Assembly (NCBI GenBank): GCA_036245525.1
Contig: BTPG01000004.1
Span: 159,884,552-159,948,551, forward strand
Source of the DNA: Semisulcospira habei
Lineage: Eukaryota > Mollusca > Gastropoda > Semisulcospiridae
Direction of reading: 5' to 3'
Length of the DNA stretch: 64,000 nucleotides
Of this stretch, positions 21,038 through 30,963 are shown piece after piece; the stretch's first letter is position 1; every line of letters begins with the position of its first letter. The notes under the pieces are model-generated. The model was not told the DNA's origin. It saw nothing but the letters and a program-made list of their open reading frames with translations, and made no database searches. The translations under genes were made by a program, and so were the position numbers.

Positions 21038-21134
21038 CTTCTTCAAGTCATCATTTTCAGTTCTCTGGGCCAGTAAAAGGTTCTTCAGCTCAATGTTCCC
21101 CTCCAAGAGGTCTTTGTTCTGTTTGATTGTTGAA
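21038..21134 (-). CDS. TSC1: TSC1 exon (coiled coil)
   Basis: A 97-bp exon (1 base plus 32 codons) with acceptor CGTGCAG and donor GTTAGC. It encodes STIKQNKDLLEGNIELKN then LLLAQRTENDDLKK. The first base completes the AG left by the exon at 21854-21984, and the frame ends at a codon boundary. Heptad leucines support coiled-coil assignment. Confidence 0.78.
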
Positions 21135-21278
21135 CTGCACGCAAAAACAACAGTAGAATTATATAGTACAAATGGGTAACAGTCATCAGTCCTGGAGGCA
21201 GATTCAGCTTTTCAAAATCCCAAAAGTTGAAATTTGGTTCAGGCAGAACAGACCTTCAGCCAGCCTGTTCCATCTACA

Positions 21279-21336
21279 AGAAGCACATGAGCCCCTGCAT
21301 CCACAGAGGCTCATGAGAATTTATGTCTCTTGGCTG
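21279..21336. repeat. Short hairpin repeat, family H (copy 3)
   Basis: ACAAGAAGCACATGAGCCCC, TGCATCCACAGAGGCTCATG, then AGAATTTATGTCTCTTGG. It is an imperfect version of the family H hairpin. Confidence 0.5.
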
Positions 21337-21853
21337 CCATTGATTTTGGGGCATTGCTAGTCTTTGGATTGTTTTCAGTCATTTCATGTTTGTGCAGTGT
21401 CACCCATGAGCAACCACCTTTATAAGCCTGTCATTACAGACCATCGTGTACATGGCTCAGCCATCTGAATGATTATCTTTAACGACAAGTGACATCTTTT
21501 TGCATTTAGAGACTTGTAAACCACTTTTCCTTGCATAGAAAGGTGACTGCATTTACATAACTCTTACAGCAGTATGTATAGGTTATCCCTAGATCTGTCA
21601 AGAAATGTATGTAGCTGATTATCCCTTGATCTGTCAAGAAAATGCATGTAGCTGATGCAGTCAATGCTATATAGGCACCTGAAAGGTACAGTACACATGA
21701 TCACATACCATACAATCCCTGTTATATATTTACACTGCTTAAAACCAACCAAGGAATCGCCCTGACAAAAAGCACTACCAAGGTCAAGAGTTAAAATTTA
21801 GCAAGTAAGACAATCTGGAGTGGTTCAAAACCAAAGTCAGCAACAGTACCAAC

Positions 21854-21984
21854 CTGAAATTGATGAGTCTCTCATACTCGTCAGATTCCTGGACACGCTG
21901 AAGCTTGTGGTTCTCATCTTGCAGTAATTTTACCGAGACCTGCCGCTGCTGGACCTCGCTTTCACGGAAATTTAACTGTTCTGT
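21854..21984 (-). CDS. TSC1: TSC1 exon (coiled coil)
   Basis: A 131-bp exon (43 codons plus 2 bases), acceptor TTTCCAG, donor GTTGGT. The protein is TEQLNFRESEVQQRQVSVKL then LQDENHKLQRVQESDEYERL, with clear heptads. It corresponds to the central coiled coil after the basic RNRRLLRR segment in the exon before it. Confidence 0.8.
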
Positions 21985-22697
21985 CTGGAAACCAGCATAA
22001 AAAGTCAATTTTAAAAGACAGAGAAGAGAGGAGGTTGGTATTTCGGTTACAGTTTCAGGTCACTAAAAATTTCAAATTTACAAACAAATTCTATAAATCC
22101 TGAAAAGAGACCATGCAAGCTTAACGTAATAGACCCTTGATTCAACTATGGTCTGGGCAGAAACAAAATGTTGTTCACTTCTGCTGGACACACAATCTGT
22201 GTTTCTAGGGTAACCACATGGTGTTTCTCTCATTGGGGACCCTCTGTACCACTGGCATTCATGACGTACTGCATCCGAATATGCAGCACATCTCAAATAC
22301 ATTAACCTGTGCACCTTTTCCCTTTCAGCTTTAGAGTCGAAACCTCTAAAGAGAGGTACAAACCAATATGTGTGCATGCAAGGGGTAGAAAAAAAATGAT
22401 ATAACAATTAAAAGGTGGGGGTGCTACAGTAAAAACAGTTAAAATCTGGATTCTGTGGGGTGAAAATGGGGGGGGGGGGGGGGGGGGCAGTTTTTCTCAC
22501 CCAACCTTCAACACAGTGTGCCTGAAATTTAGCACAAACAAAGGCAAAGTCCTGAATCTATTTTAATTTTCTGGCTAATCATAATAAAATCCTTCGGGAT
22601 GGCATACTGAAGAACAAAAGAAATGTGACATCATTGATTCAACAAAAGTCAGATTTCTTTTGCTCATCAGTATATCTTGACCACATGACACACTCAC

Positions 22698-22864
22698 CAG
22701 GCTTTGCACTTGTTCCTCGAGAGCGGTGACATGCGCTATGCGGCGAAGCAGACGTCGATTCCGCATGGCATGGTTTGTGCGCTTGTGACGTTCATACATA
22801 ACCTGATTCTGAAGCAGCAAGATCTGACCCCGCAGTATGTTGATCTCATCAGCTGGGGGAACAC
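22698..22864 (-). CDS. TSC1: TSC1 exon with conserved hamartin signature
   Basis: A 167-bp exon, acceptor ACACAG, donor GTGAGT. It encodes [20 protein letters not shown] followed by [20 protein letters not shown] and ends ALEEQVQSL. The PP-x-DEI start of the coiled coil, the YER-KR motif and the NRRLLR motif are the most conserved part of hamartin and are the main reason the gene is called TSC1. This region lies in the coiled coil through which hamartin binds tuberin. The exon starts with 2 bases that complete the codon left by the exon 58044-58288. Confidence 0.9.
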
Positions 22865-22900
22865 CTGTGTATAAAGGTAAAAGAAAAGTGCTTGAAAGAC

Positions 22901-22931
<31 letters not shown>

Positions 22932-25210
22932 GATATACAGCCAGACCTGTACACCTATGGGACAGGACAGATGTGGTTTCTATAGACAGGTGGGCTTTTT
23001 ATGCTGGGTGATGATGTAGTAAAACTGAAGGGGAGGTATACTTCTCATGTGGCAACTATGCACAGGTGGCCACGGTATATAAAGCGGCTGATATTAATAG
23101 CCGGTTTGACTGTAATTTAAAGGGGAGAATTCAAAATATCACACATATGTGGATTGTTGTTGCTTCAAAGGGGAGAATTCAAAATATCACACATGATATG
23201 TGGATTGTTGTTGCTTTACTGTCTTTCTGTCCTTCAAACATTTGTTCTGTTCATATCTGAAGTTTCTGCACGGAGAAAATAATTTTTCATGACCTCAGAA
23301 GTGCATTTTTTGGATGCGAGTTGTACATGCAGCCACTGGTACTGAATACAGTACCCATTGGTACTGCCTTAGTACCAGCAGCTACATACAAAAGGGTCTT
23401 AAGGCCATCACATAGAAATACAGCACTATGTCGAACTCAACAAGTATTAACTCATTAAAGGGGCACAACTGAACTTTTTGAAGGCTTCAGTTCACAAAAA
23501 GCTTTTACTAGGCTTCAGTATACATACCCACTTAGACAGTGACCACCCTATTGTCCCACCAAATGCTTTTGTCCATTCAAAGCGAAAAGAGGCCCACCGG
23601 AATCTTGTGTCGGGACACCGTCAAAAGATTGCTTCTGATAGGCGATGGTAGCTGATGTCATAACTATTCTATACGACCTTAGGTCATCTGCATACTTATA
23701 ACCAATCAGAGACAAGATGGCGTATGAACCAGCGAAGAAAAGAAAGTATCATCGACTCGCGCTGACAATGACAGACTCGGGATTGAAGAAAAGAAAGAGG
23801 AAGAGAGACAAGATGCCCATAAGTAGAACTGACATTGGGCAAGGGAATATGGACATGTGGCAACGTGTCCCTTTCCTGCTGAATCAGTGAGTAATCTACA
23901 CCGGGTCTTTGTCAATCTTCCTATAGTTCTGCGAGCGCTAGTGATTTTCAGAATTCATGATCTTCAGTAGAATTTATCTCTTACTGATTTCGCAAGATTT
24001 TAAACCTGTTTTATCATATAGTTACAAGCTAGTTATCACATTTTATGCTGCAAAGACTTATCTGATAACTATGGTGTGTGTCAAAGTTGTATGGCATCGC
24101 TGGTCGTAACATGTTTTTGTCCGTGTGCCGCGGGATCGCATTCACTTGAGTGATTCAGAGCGGTAGTGTTTTTGCTGCGATGGTGCATTTGTCGGTTCCA
24201 ATGATGCTATCAGTTACGTAGACTTCGATGTGTGAGATGTGAAATTGACTGAAGTGCAGAAAATGGGTTTTGTTTCAATGATGGAACGCGTTGCGTGTTT
24301 CCGAGGGGTAAAGAATGAAAGGTCAAACTAGGCACCGCGGATGCAGGCTCGCCGGCTTTGCGAGTTAAATAAGCCACACCCTCAGTCAGTGCACAACTAT
24401 GCAGCATGATCGTTACTAGTATATACTAGCTCGAGCAGAACCTGCATTGTGATTTTGACAGCATAGCGAGTATGGAAGGTTTATTCTACTTTCTCGTGAA
24501 AAATTACGTCAAAGGGATGCCGGAAAGCATCAGTACACGTGTACACCGATGACCTCGTGACCTGCAGTATTGTGATACACTGCCAATAGGCGGCCGGGTT
24601 CTGCCTTGTGACGTAGGCTCATAAATATGCATACTAATTCAAAACAAGGCCGATGCAGACGATAAATCCATGACTCGGGTACAAAAACAATACACCCTCC
24701 AAACGCTAAATTTCGACATTTGGCATTGTACTTACAACATAAAGCTCTAAGATAGTACACAAAGGACCCATACAGACAGTGTTGCAGACAGTTTTCTGAC
24801 CGTGTTGAGATGCTTGATCCTGGGGAAAATAACTTTAACACTTTCACTCCCAGTTGATGCACAATATGTTTCTGCAATATTTGTTAACTCAATGCCAAAG
24901 AGCCCCATCTGGCCCAGGAAAATGTGTGTGTGTGTGTGTGTGTGGGGGGGGGGGGGGAGGGATTTCACCTCCAAAATGTGTCCAGCTGGCTTTGCTAGTT
25001 AGTGGGATGTGAGCCAGCTCCTTAGCATGCAGTTCGCTCCCCTGAGTCAGGTGATGATCCAGCAACTCCGAAGGGGAGAATGTCGAGAACAGAGAGATCT
25101 CCCGACCTGGTGGAGGACAAAATGCATAGATGACAGATATAACCTTGAAGCTCCAGGCCCTAAAGGGTTAATAGTTTACAATATTTCTCTTGTAAATGTT
25201 TTTACAATAA
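22865..25210. other. Start of the giant TSC1 intron, no clear gene
   Basis: Contains a poly-A run (22901-22929), a 2-copy tandem of about 47 bp (23120-23215; unit contains GGGGAGAATTCAAAATATCA), a TG/G microsatellite (24924-24958) and AT-rich intron sequence. One short plus-strand frame at 23718 is listed separately. Confidence 0.7.
23718..23885 (+). other. Possible first exon of a plus-strand gene, unrecognised
   Basis: ATG at 23718 opens a 57-codon, Lys/Arg-rich frame (MAYEPAKKRKYHRLALTMTD...) that meets a plausible splice donor, AATCA|GTGAGTAA, at about 23887. Just upstream lie CTTATAACCAATCAG (23696-23710), a TATA-like and a CCAAT-like box. Basic leaders of this kind occur on spliced first exons of some transposon-derived genes, but I cannot find a second exon. 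Speculative. Confidence 0.25.
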
Positions 25211-25215
25211 TGCTG
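25211..25215. repeat. Polinton target duplication, left (TGCTG)
   Basis: TGCTG immediately precedes the left inverted repeat. The same 5 bases follow the right inverted repeat at 43162-43166. Polinton integrases commonly duplicate about 6 bp; only 5 match here. Confidence 0.7.
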
Positions 25216-25370
25216 AGAGATATAAAGATGGAGAATACAACAGATTTTTTGACGATGTCAATTTTTCATTGTTTTTGATCACAAATCGCTCATCTAATGA
25301 CACACCCCGTTTTTTTAGGTTTCTCCTTATTTTTTTCAGTAAAATAAAGGTTTCCAAAATCAATGACATT
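25216..25370. repeat. Polinton left terminal inverted repeat
   Basis: 155 bp beginning AGAGATATAAAGATGGAG and containing AATGACACACCCCGTTTTTT. Inverted match to 43007-43161 with about two mismatches. Confidence 0.95.
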
Positions 25371-25885
25371 CATGACTAAAGCAAAATTAACACCTGAGTT
25401 AATTAATCTATTGGTTATGTAAGTGTGTTCATTTTGCAATGCGTAGTTTATTCGGATTACTTAGCCAATTACGAGTATTTCCGATAGAGGATCGGAGGCG
25501 CCGTCACACACGCGCGCACTTATGCCAGTAAAAAATTAGTGGTAAACACACTAACTAAATCTATTTTCTCAATCAAATAAGAGCAATCAAATCTGCCTAC
25601 TAAATAGCCTTTGTTTATACACCTGCTTTGTCAATTTCACGCACACACAAGCAAAAACAGCACAGACAACACAGGGAGGTAACTTTTGGTTATAAGCAAA
25701 AACGACATACATAGTTACTTCCCTTAGACGACGCGTAGCAACGGTCACGTGTTATTTTCTAAACACCAAGCCGGTCGCGTTCTTTCGTTAAGCGGCATTG
25801 TAAGAGACAGACGTGTTTTGAGGACTGACTTGATTCTCAGAGGTGATATTCAGTGATCGTTAAATCTTGTGAATATATACGACGG

Positions 25886-26040
25886 TAAGATCGATAGTTT
25901 GTCTCTTTAATTTGTCACATTTAGAAACAGGAAAAGTCCTCGCGGTTAGTTTGCATTGCGCTGTCTTACTGTTCAATAGTTAACCAGACCGGTCTAGTTT
26001 TATTTACCCAGGCTACACTCACTAACATTCGCTCATTTCA
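25886..26040 (+). other. Possible 5' UTR intron of the left-arm Polinton gene
   Basis: GACG|GTAAGATCG at 25886 and CTCATTTCAG at 26040, four bases before the ATG at 26045, would make a 155-bp GT-AG intron with a pyrimidine-rich end. Suggestive only. Confidence 0.35.
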
Positions 26041-26044
26041 GAAA

Positions 26045-27102
26045 ATGAATTGGAATCCGGAAGAGGCGTCAATCTTGCGATCACATGGTGAATACCATGA
26101 AAAAATGAGTGCTTTCATTCTTTCCGTTCTGACCAAAGCTCCGGAATTTTGGTTAGAAAAACCGGAAAAACCACTAGGAAATTTGGCTGATGTAATTAAA
26201 GGCGGTTCAAAGAAACAAAAGGATAGTAATCCAAAAGAACTGGATTTATTCTTTAAAAAAAACCTTTCTGATGGCAAACCGCCGGTTGGGTGTATTAGAG
26301 TTGACGAGTGTGATTTGACTGCACTTTCTTTAGATACATTAAAAAAACATTTAGAGGACGGCTACAAATTGCTTCAGAGTGGCAAACAAAAAAACATTTC
26401 AGTCTCTATTCAATATGGAGAATGGCTCATTGAAGGAGCCAAAATCCATAAAAGACAAAAGATTCGGAAAGATTGATTGATTATACATTGCTTAACGTCC
26501 CGACAGCAACAAGACTTTCTCAGGACGTGCCTGCACTGCTTGTGAAAAAAAACCCTAAACATAACATTGAATGTATGTCGCCAGCCGGTCCAATACATTA
26601 AATAAACCTAACACATGGGGCCTAAATAAAGCTAAGACCATTTAGCAACACACATCCAATATCAAGAGCTATAGGCAGTGCAGACAGTAGGGAGAGTTTT
26701 AAAAAGGCAAATACAGGTGAATGGACAAAGGGTAGACAGAAACACATGCCCTAGAATAGAGAGGAAAACCCACCCTGTGGGGCTGACCAGGGTGACCCTG
26801 GGAACTAAAAAGTAGTTAACCCCACCCAAGTCCCCCAGGGCAGACCGGGTGGGGTGATTCGGAAAGAAACTACTTTGACCTGGAAACATTGGCAAAAAGC
26901 ACACGTTAGAATTTCAGAGTCTTATTCTCGCAAGTTGCGTGATATAGCAGGACTGTTACGCAGATATCCTAAATTTCATTTTCTTGAACTGTCTTTTTCA
27001 AAGGTGTATAGTTTACGAAAACAAATTAAAGAAATGTTGGAAGAACCTGAAATAGCAAATTTTTGGAAAGAAACTACACCCAACGCAGGTCCGTCACAGT
27101 AA
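26045..27102 (+). pseudogene. Polinton left-arm protein, split by SINE-like insertion
   Basis: ATG at 26045 opens a frame of about 140 codons that is broken at 26472 by a 383-bp insertion and resumes from the duplicated target at 26856 to a stop at 27102. The first part has acidic and lysine-rich sequence and ends around YGEWLIEGAKIHKR. The second contains TWKHWQKAHVRISESYSRKL and LLRRYPKFHFLELSFSKVYS. The pairing of a YGEW box with an IS-SYSRKLR box is familiar to me from uncharacterised proteins of other Polintons, and a helix-turn-helix-like role is conceivable but not shown. It is the only gene in the left 4 kb and reads toward the element interior. Confidence 0.65.
26473..26855 (-). mobile_element. 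SINE-like repeat, copy A
   Basis: 383 bp between 12-bp duplications GATTCGGAAAGA (26461-26472 and 26856-26867). The minus-strand unit starts CCCCACCCGGTCTGCC, passes TAGCTCTTGATATTGGATGT and GACCGGCTGGCGACATACAT, and ends GTCGGGACGTTAAGCAATGT with a GATT-type tail. All full copies begin at the same point, so this is a discrete unit rather than random 5' truncation. No A/B box is obvious. The 3' end resembles I-type LINE tails, suggesting mobilisation by such a LINE. Confidence 0.88.
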
Positions 27103-27199
27103 ATGTTTTATGTTTGTTTGTACAAAGTCTGTGGTGCGACTTAACGGGCCCATTTGTATTACAACTGGGACATTTTAACACTTTTTGTTTTGATAACTG

Positions 27200-27500
27200 T
27201 CTGTAAGTCTGAGTGTGACTATCACCAAAAAGACTGCAAAGAGAAAAACGAAAATGAGTGACTGTAAGTCTGAATGCGACTATCGCCAAAAAGACTGTAA
27301 AGAGAAAAACGAAAATGAGCGAATGTAAGTCCGAGGGTGAGCTATCACCGAGCAGGCCACAAAGAGAAAAACAAAAATGAGTGGCTGTGAGTCTGAGTGT
27401 GAGCTATCACCGGGCAGGTCAAAAATGAAAAATGAGTGACTGTGAGTCTGAGTATAAGAAATCATCCGGGTCAGGTCACGCACATGAAAATGAGGTGGCT
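27200..27500. repeat. Tandem repeat in Polinton, about 62-67 bp x 4-5
   Basis: Recurring GTGACTGTAAGTCTGAGTGT, ACTATCACC-AAAAGACTG and AAAGAGAAAAACGAAAATGA. Non-coding, between the left-arm gene and the hairpin array. Confidence 0.75.
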
Positions 27501-27947
27501 ATAAGTCTAAGTGTTTTTAAAAAAATTAGACAGGTTAAAAATGAGTGACCAGGTCGCACTACAGACTCATGTTTGTTTTGTTTGTATTGTCTTGTCCTAA
27601 ATGTTGTGAGCCAAGTGTGAGGCGTTCCCGTCGCGGCTCATGTAAGTAGCTTGCTTTTGCGAGTGAAACTGAGATCACACAGGTATTAGCAACAGACTGT
27701 CGGCTACAGAACAGCTGCTAACACCGTCAATAGGGCGCTTCAAATTTGCTGAGTATCAGTAAGTGTACTCAAAATGAGACAAAACACAGTTAAACGACTT
27801 TTGCCGGCAACCGAGTGTTCTTGAATTACAGGTGTTGAAAATAAAAAACATAAGATTGAGCCTTTGAACAGAGTCATTGCTATCACTTTCTTGCCGTGGA
27901 TAACTAAGAAATTTGAAGACAGAACACAGAGTTAAATGACTGTTTAA

Positions 27948-28256
27948 GGGTCTTAGTAACAGTGTAAATAAATGATGTAGTACGATAGAAACGGTGCTCA
28001 TGGCATGAGCGCCGTTTCTATCGTACTACGTCATAGGGTCTTAGTAACAGTGTAAATAAATGACGTAGTATGATAGAAACGGCGCTCATGCCATGAGCAT
28101 CGTTTCTATCGTACTACGTCATAGGGTCTTAGTAACAGTGTAAATAAATGACGTAGTACGATAGAAACGGCGCTCATGCCATGAGCACCGTTTCTATCGT
28201 ACTACGTCATAGGGTCTTAGTAACAGTGTAAATAAATGACGTAGTACGATAGAACA
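27948..28256. repeat. Tandem array of perfect hairpins in Polinton
   Basis: Four units of about 88 bp: spacer AGGGTCTTAGTAACAGTGTA, then a near-perfect 62-bp palindrome with arms ATGACGTAGTACGATAGAAA and CGGCGCTCATG around the centre. Three units are complete, and the fourth keeps only the left arm. Hairpin arrays like this are unusual and could act as replication or packaging signals, or be a nested palindromic element. Confidence 0.9.
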
Positions 28257-28404
28257 CGACGTCGAATAGGATCTTAGTAACGAGTCTAAGTGCACAGTGC
28301 CAATTTGTGTACACAGTTGTTGTGTATCGCGTGACATACGACTAAAGCCTGGTGGTGTTCTGTGGACGGACTGGAGTCTTCAATATTCATGCATGCTGAA
28401 TAAA

Positions 28405-28855
28405 GATTTTGTGTCTGTCTGTCTGTGAGTGAGTGTGCCTGTATGTATGTGTGTATGTGCGTGTGAGTGTGTATGCGTGTGCGTTTGTGCCGGTGAGTGC
28501 ATGTATGTATGTATGCGTGTGAGTGTTTGTGTGCGTGCGTGTGTGTGTGTGTTTGTGTGAGTGTGTATATGCGTGCGTGTCTGTATGTGTGAGTGTGTAT
28601 ATGCGTGCGTGTCTGTATGTGTGTGCGTATGTATGTATGCGTGTGAGTGTGTGCGTATGTGTTTGTGTGTGCGTATGTATGTATGCGTGTGAGTGCGTAC
28701 GTGTATGTGTGTGTGTGCCTGTGTGAGTGCATGTGTGCGTGTATGTATGTATGTGTGTTTGCGTGCGTGTGTGCATGTGTTTATATGTGTATGTGCGTCC
28801 GTGTTTGCGTGCGTGTGTGTTTGTTTGTGCGCGTGTATATATGTGTGTTAGAGAT
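28405..28855. repeat. TG-rich microsatellite
   Basis: About 450 bp of interspersed GTGTGT, GTATGTATG and GCGTGCGTG. The long open frames on both strands here are composition artefacts. Confidence 0.9.
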
Positions 28856-28984
28856 ATAAAATATAAGATTCCAAAAACATTTTTTTTTCATTGCCTCTGT
28901 GCCAATACCCCCCCCCCCCCAAAACAGTTATTTAAATAATAACCACACACACACACACACAAAAAAAAAAAACATTGCTATATG

Positions 28985-29048
28985 CACTTGATAACAAATT
29001 ATTTAAGTTACCTGCAGATACTTGTTAACAAATTTTCCAAAGTCACTT
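28985..29048. repeat. Sequence shared with the second Polinton fragment
   Basis: CACTTGATAACAAATTATTT, AGTTACCTGCAG and TTGTTAACAAATTTTC align (about 85%) with the reverse complement of 56024-56089. That matching stretch lies just outside a Polinton gene fragment, where a terminal repeat would be. Here it is internal, about 300 bp from the next gene. Confidence 0.7.
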
Positions 29049-29341
29049 ATAACTGACAGATAACTTTACAGGTAACCTTTTAAGAACCTATAATTAGTTA
29101 TTAAGTGACTTAGTCAAGAACTTATAAGAACTTAAACTAACAAAATGTAAGTTCTTGACTCAAGTCACAACTTAAGTCACAACTTACTCGGACAGATTTG
29201 TCAAGATACAAGGACAATGAAAAAACTTTTTTTAGTAATAGTCAGGTGGTGCTGGTGGTGCTGATGGGGTTAAATAGTTAGGTGGCATGTCATTTTTCTG
29301 TGAAGTGTATGTCATTAATAAACGATTACCAAATCTGATTT

Positions 29342-30037
29342 TTATTTGTTTAAAAGATTGTGTAGTTTTTCTGTGGTTTCCTGAACACCGATCTGTTTCC
29401 CCATCTCTAAAAAACTAGCCTTCAGTTCTTCAACATTCACAGGAGATTGACTACGCATTTTATTTTGTATTTCAGACTTCTGTTTCTTGTAATTATTTAA
29501 ATCATCCTGGACTCTCTTAAATTCCTCGTCATCAATAAAATTATCGTTCAATGCCTTACTGATAATAAGTTTCATACTGCTCAGCTTTGCACCAGCAAGT
29601 GTACTCAATGCTTCATGTTTCTGTAATTTCGTGTGAAACCTCTTGTTCAAGGCCTCCAAACCAAAGCATGCTAGGCATGTAGCAACGCTAACAGCCTCAA
29701 CTGCTATTCCAGCCAAACTTCCAATTCCCGTGGCAAACAGAACAATACCCCCTACAGAACATGAAGCTGAAACTGCACCAATAGCCATAGAAGTGTTTTG
29801 AACAGAATTAAATACTGACTTATACCTCCTTTTGCACCGTGAATATTTCGCCTCCTCACTCTCCAAATATTTCAAAGCTTCTGTAATATTATTTAATCTG
29901 AATGCATCTGCCTGTAATGTTTTATCTGATGCAATTGGCACAGCTGTCACCTGTGGATCAGGCGCAAGTGATGTTTTAGTCATCACATTTGTTTCAGTCG
30001 GCTCAAGCGTCGGTAGTTGCGGATAGAAGTTTACCAT
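29342..30037 (-). CDS. Polinton conserved protein with glycine-rich membrane segment
   Basis: 231 codons from the ATG at 30037, chosen because it carries the AATAAAAAAA leader seen at other starts; the frame continues 5 codons upstream without an ATG. An N-terminal Pro/Thr-rich part is followed by ALKYLESEEAKYSRCKRRYK. Two hydrophobic, Gly/Ala-rich stretches follow (about residues 90-135, GGIVLFATGIGSLAGIAVEA), then a helical tail with LAGAKLSSMKLIISKALNDN. I know this arrangement as an uncharacterised family frequent in invertebrate Polintons; no function is established. Membrane activity during entry or exit is a guess. It is the leftmost of three minus-strand genes with 14-21 bp spacing. 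Confidence 0.75.
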   Translation of the reverse strand: MVNFYPQLPTLEPTETNVMTKTSLAPDPQVTAVPIASDKTLQADAFRLNNITEALKYLESEEAKYSRCKRRYKSVFNSVQNTSMAIGAVSASCSVGGIVLFATGIGSLAGIAVEAVSVATCLACFGLEALNKRFHTKLQKHEALSTLAGAKLSSMKLIISKALNDNFIDDEEFKRVQDDLNNYKKQKSEIQNKMRSQSPVNVEELKASFLEMGKQIGVQETTEKLHNLLNK

Positions 30038-30066
30038 TTTTTTTATTGACAAATATTTTTTTTTAT

Positions 30067-30942
30067 TTAATCAGCAATTACATTTTGCAACTCTTCAAAA
30101 GTATACAATTTGCTGGCATAATAAAATTCAACAAGATCAATGTGTTCAAGGTTTATGTAAGTTAGACGAACAAAAGTTGTTTTGTCAACCACCACCTTGA
30201 CAGCTGGAACACTGCTCGAAACATTAATAACATCAACATTTTTTGTAATAGCAATAAAGACCTTTGTTGATTCTGTTACTGTTTCATCCCATGTAAGTTT
30301 AATCCCCTGCGCAATATTTGCCTCTTTCGCAGAAGCTACAGATTTCATGATAATTTCAAATACTATTGTCGCTTCTCTAGCCATGACTAAGCTTGCTGGC
30401 ATAAACACAACAGAAGTATCTGATCTACCCTTTCTAGTTGTAAGAAGATACCGCCGTCTCTCATAATTTTCAACTTTCAGTTTTTCTCTGCTATTGTTGT
30501 CTGGGGCAAAGCTTGGAACAAGGCTTACAATAAGCGGCCCCGAGTTAACAACCTTCCTAAACACTAAGGCGCCTTCATCATCAGTGTATACATAAGGACT
30601 AATAAATTCCAACTTTATGTCCCAGTCAATTGTGGGTGGTGGAACAGGCACAGGTGAAACCACCCACTTACTACCTACATGTATTAAGTTGTAGGGCACA
30701 TTATTTACAGGTGGAGTAGGTACAGTAACATCACGAAGCTGACCAAGTTTAGGAATCTGTCTTTCACCATCTTTCATGTCAACAATTACTTTCCTCTTGT
30801 ACATGCCATTTGAATCAAGTTCAAAACCATATATTTCTCCAATTTCCCCTTCCTTCTCAAAATCCTGTACATCTGCCAAATCTTTCAACTCTGTAACCGG
30901 ACACGCAACTGGTATGATTCTCGGCTTTGGACCACCACTCAT
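30067..30942 (-). CDS. Polinton protein, unrecognised (291 aa)
   Basis: Intact 291-codon frame, start context TTTATAAAAAATGAGTGG. Mostly predicted beta and turn-rich with a mid-region Pro motif (VVSPVPVPPPTIDW). It has no transmembrane segment, cysteine cluster or catalytic motif that I can name. Its position beside the probable minor capsid gene, in the same orientation and spaced 21 bp, suggests a virion structural role, but that is inference from location only. Confidence 0.65.
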   Translation of the reverse strand: MSGGPKPRIIPVACPVTELKDLADVQDFEKEGEIGEIYGFELDSNGMYKRKVIVDMKDGERQIPKLGQLRDVTVPTPPVNNVPYNLIHVGSKWVVSPVPVPPPTIDWDIKLEFISPYVYTDDEGALVFRKVVNSGPLIVSLVPSFAPDNNSREKLKVENYERRRYLLTTRKGRSDTSVVFMPASLVMAREATIVFEIIMKSVASAKEANIAQGIKLTWDETVTESTKVFIAITKNVDVINVSSSVPAVKVVVDKTTFVRLTYINLEHIDLVEFYYASKLYTFEELQNVIAD

Positions 30943-30963
30943 TTTTTATAAACAAAAATAAAA

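Noticed and set aside
26662..26904. 80-codon frame repeated at 32699 and, antisense, at 43513
   Set aside because: It is the SINE-like repeat translated; the same peptide recurs in each copy with no conserved start.
28286..28859. Several 65-148 codon frames on both strands
   Set aside because: They translate the TG-rich microsatellite into His-Thr or Val-Cys repeats; composition artefact.
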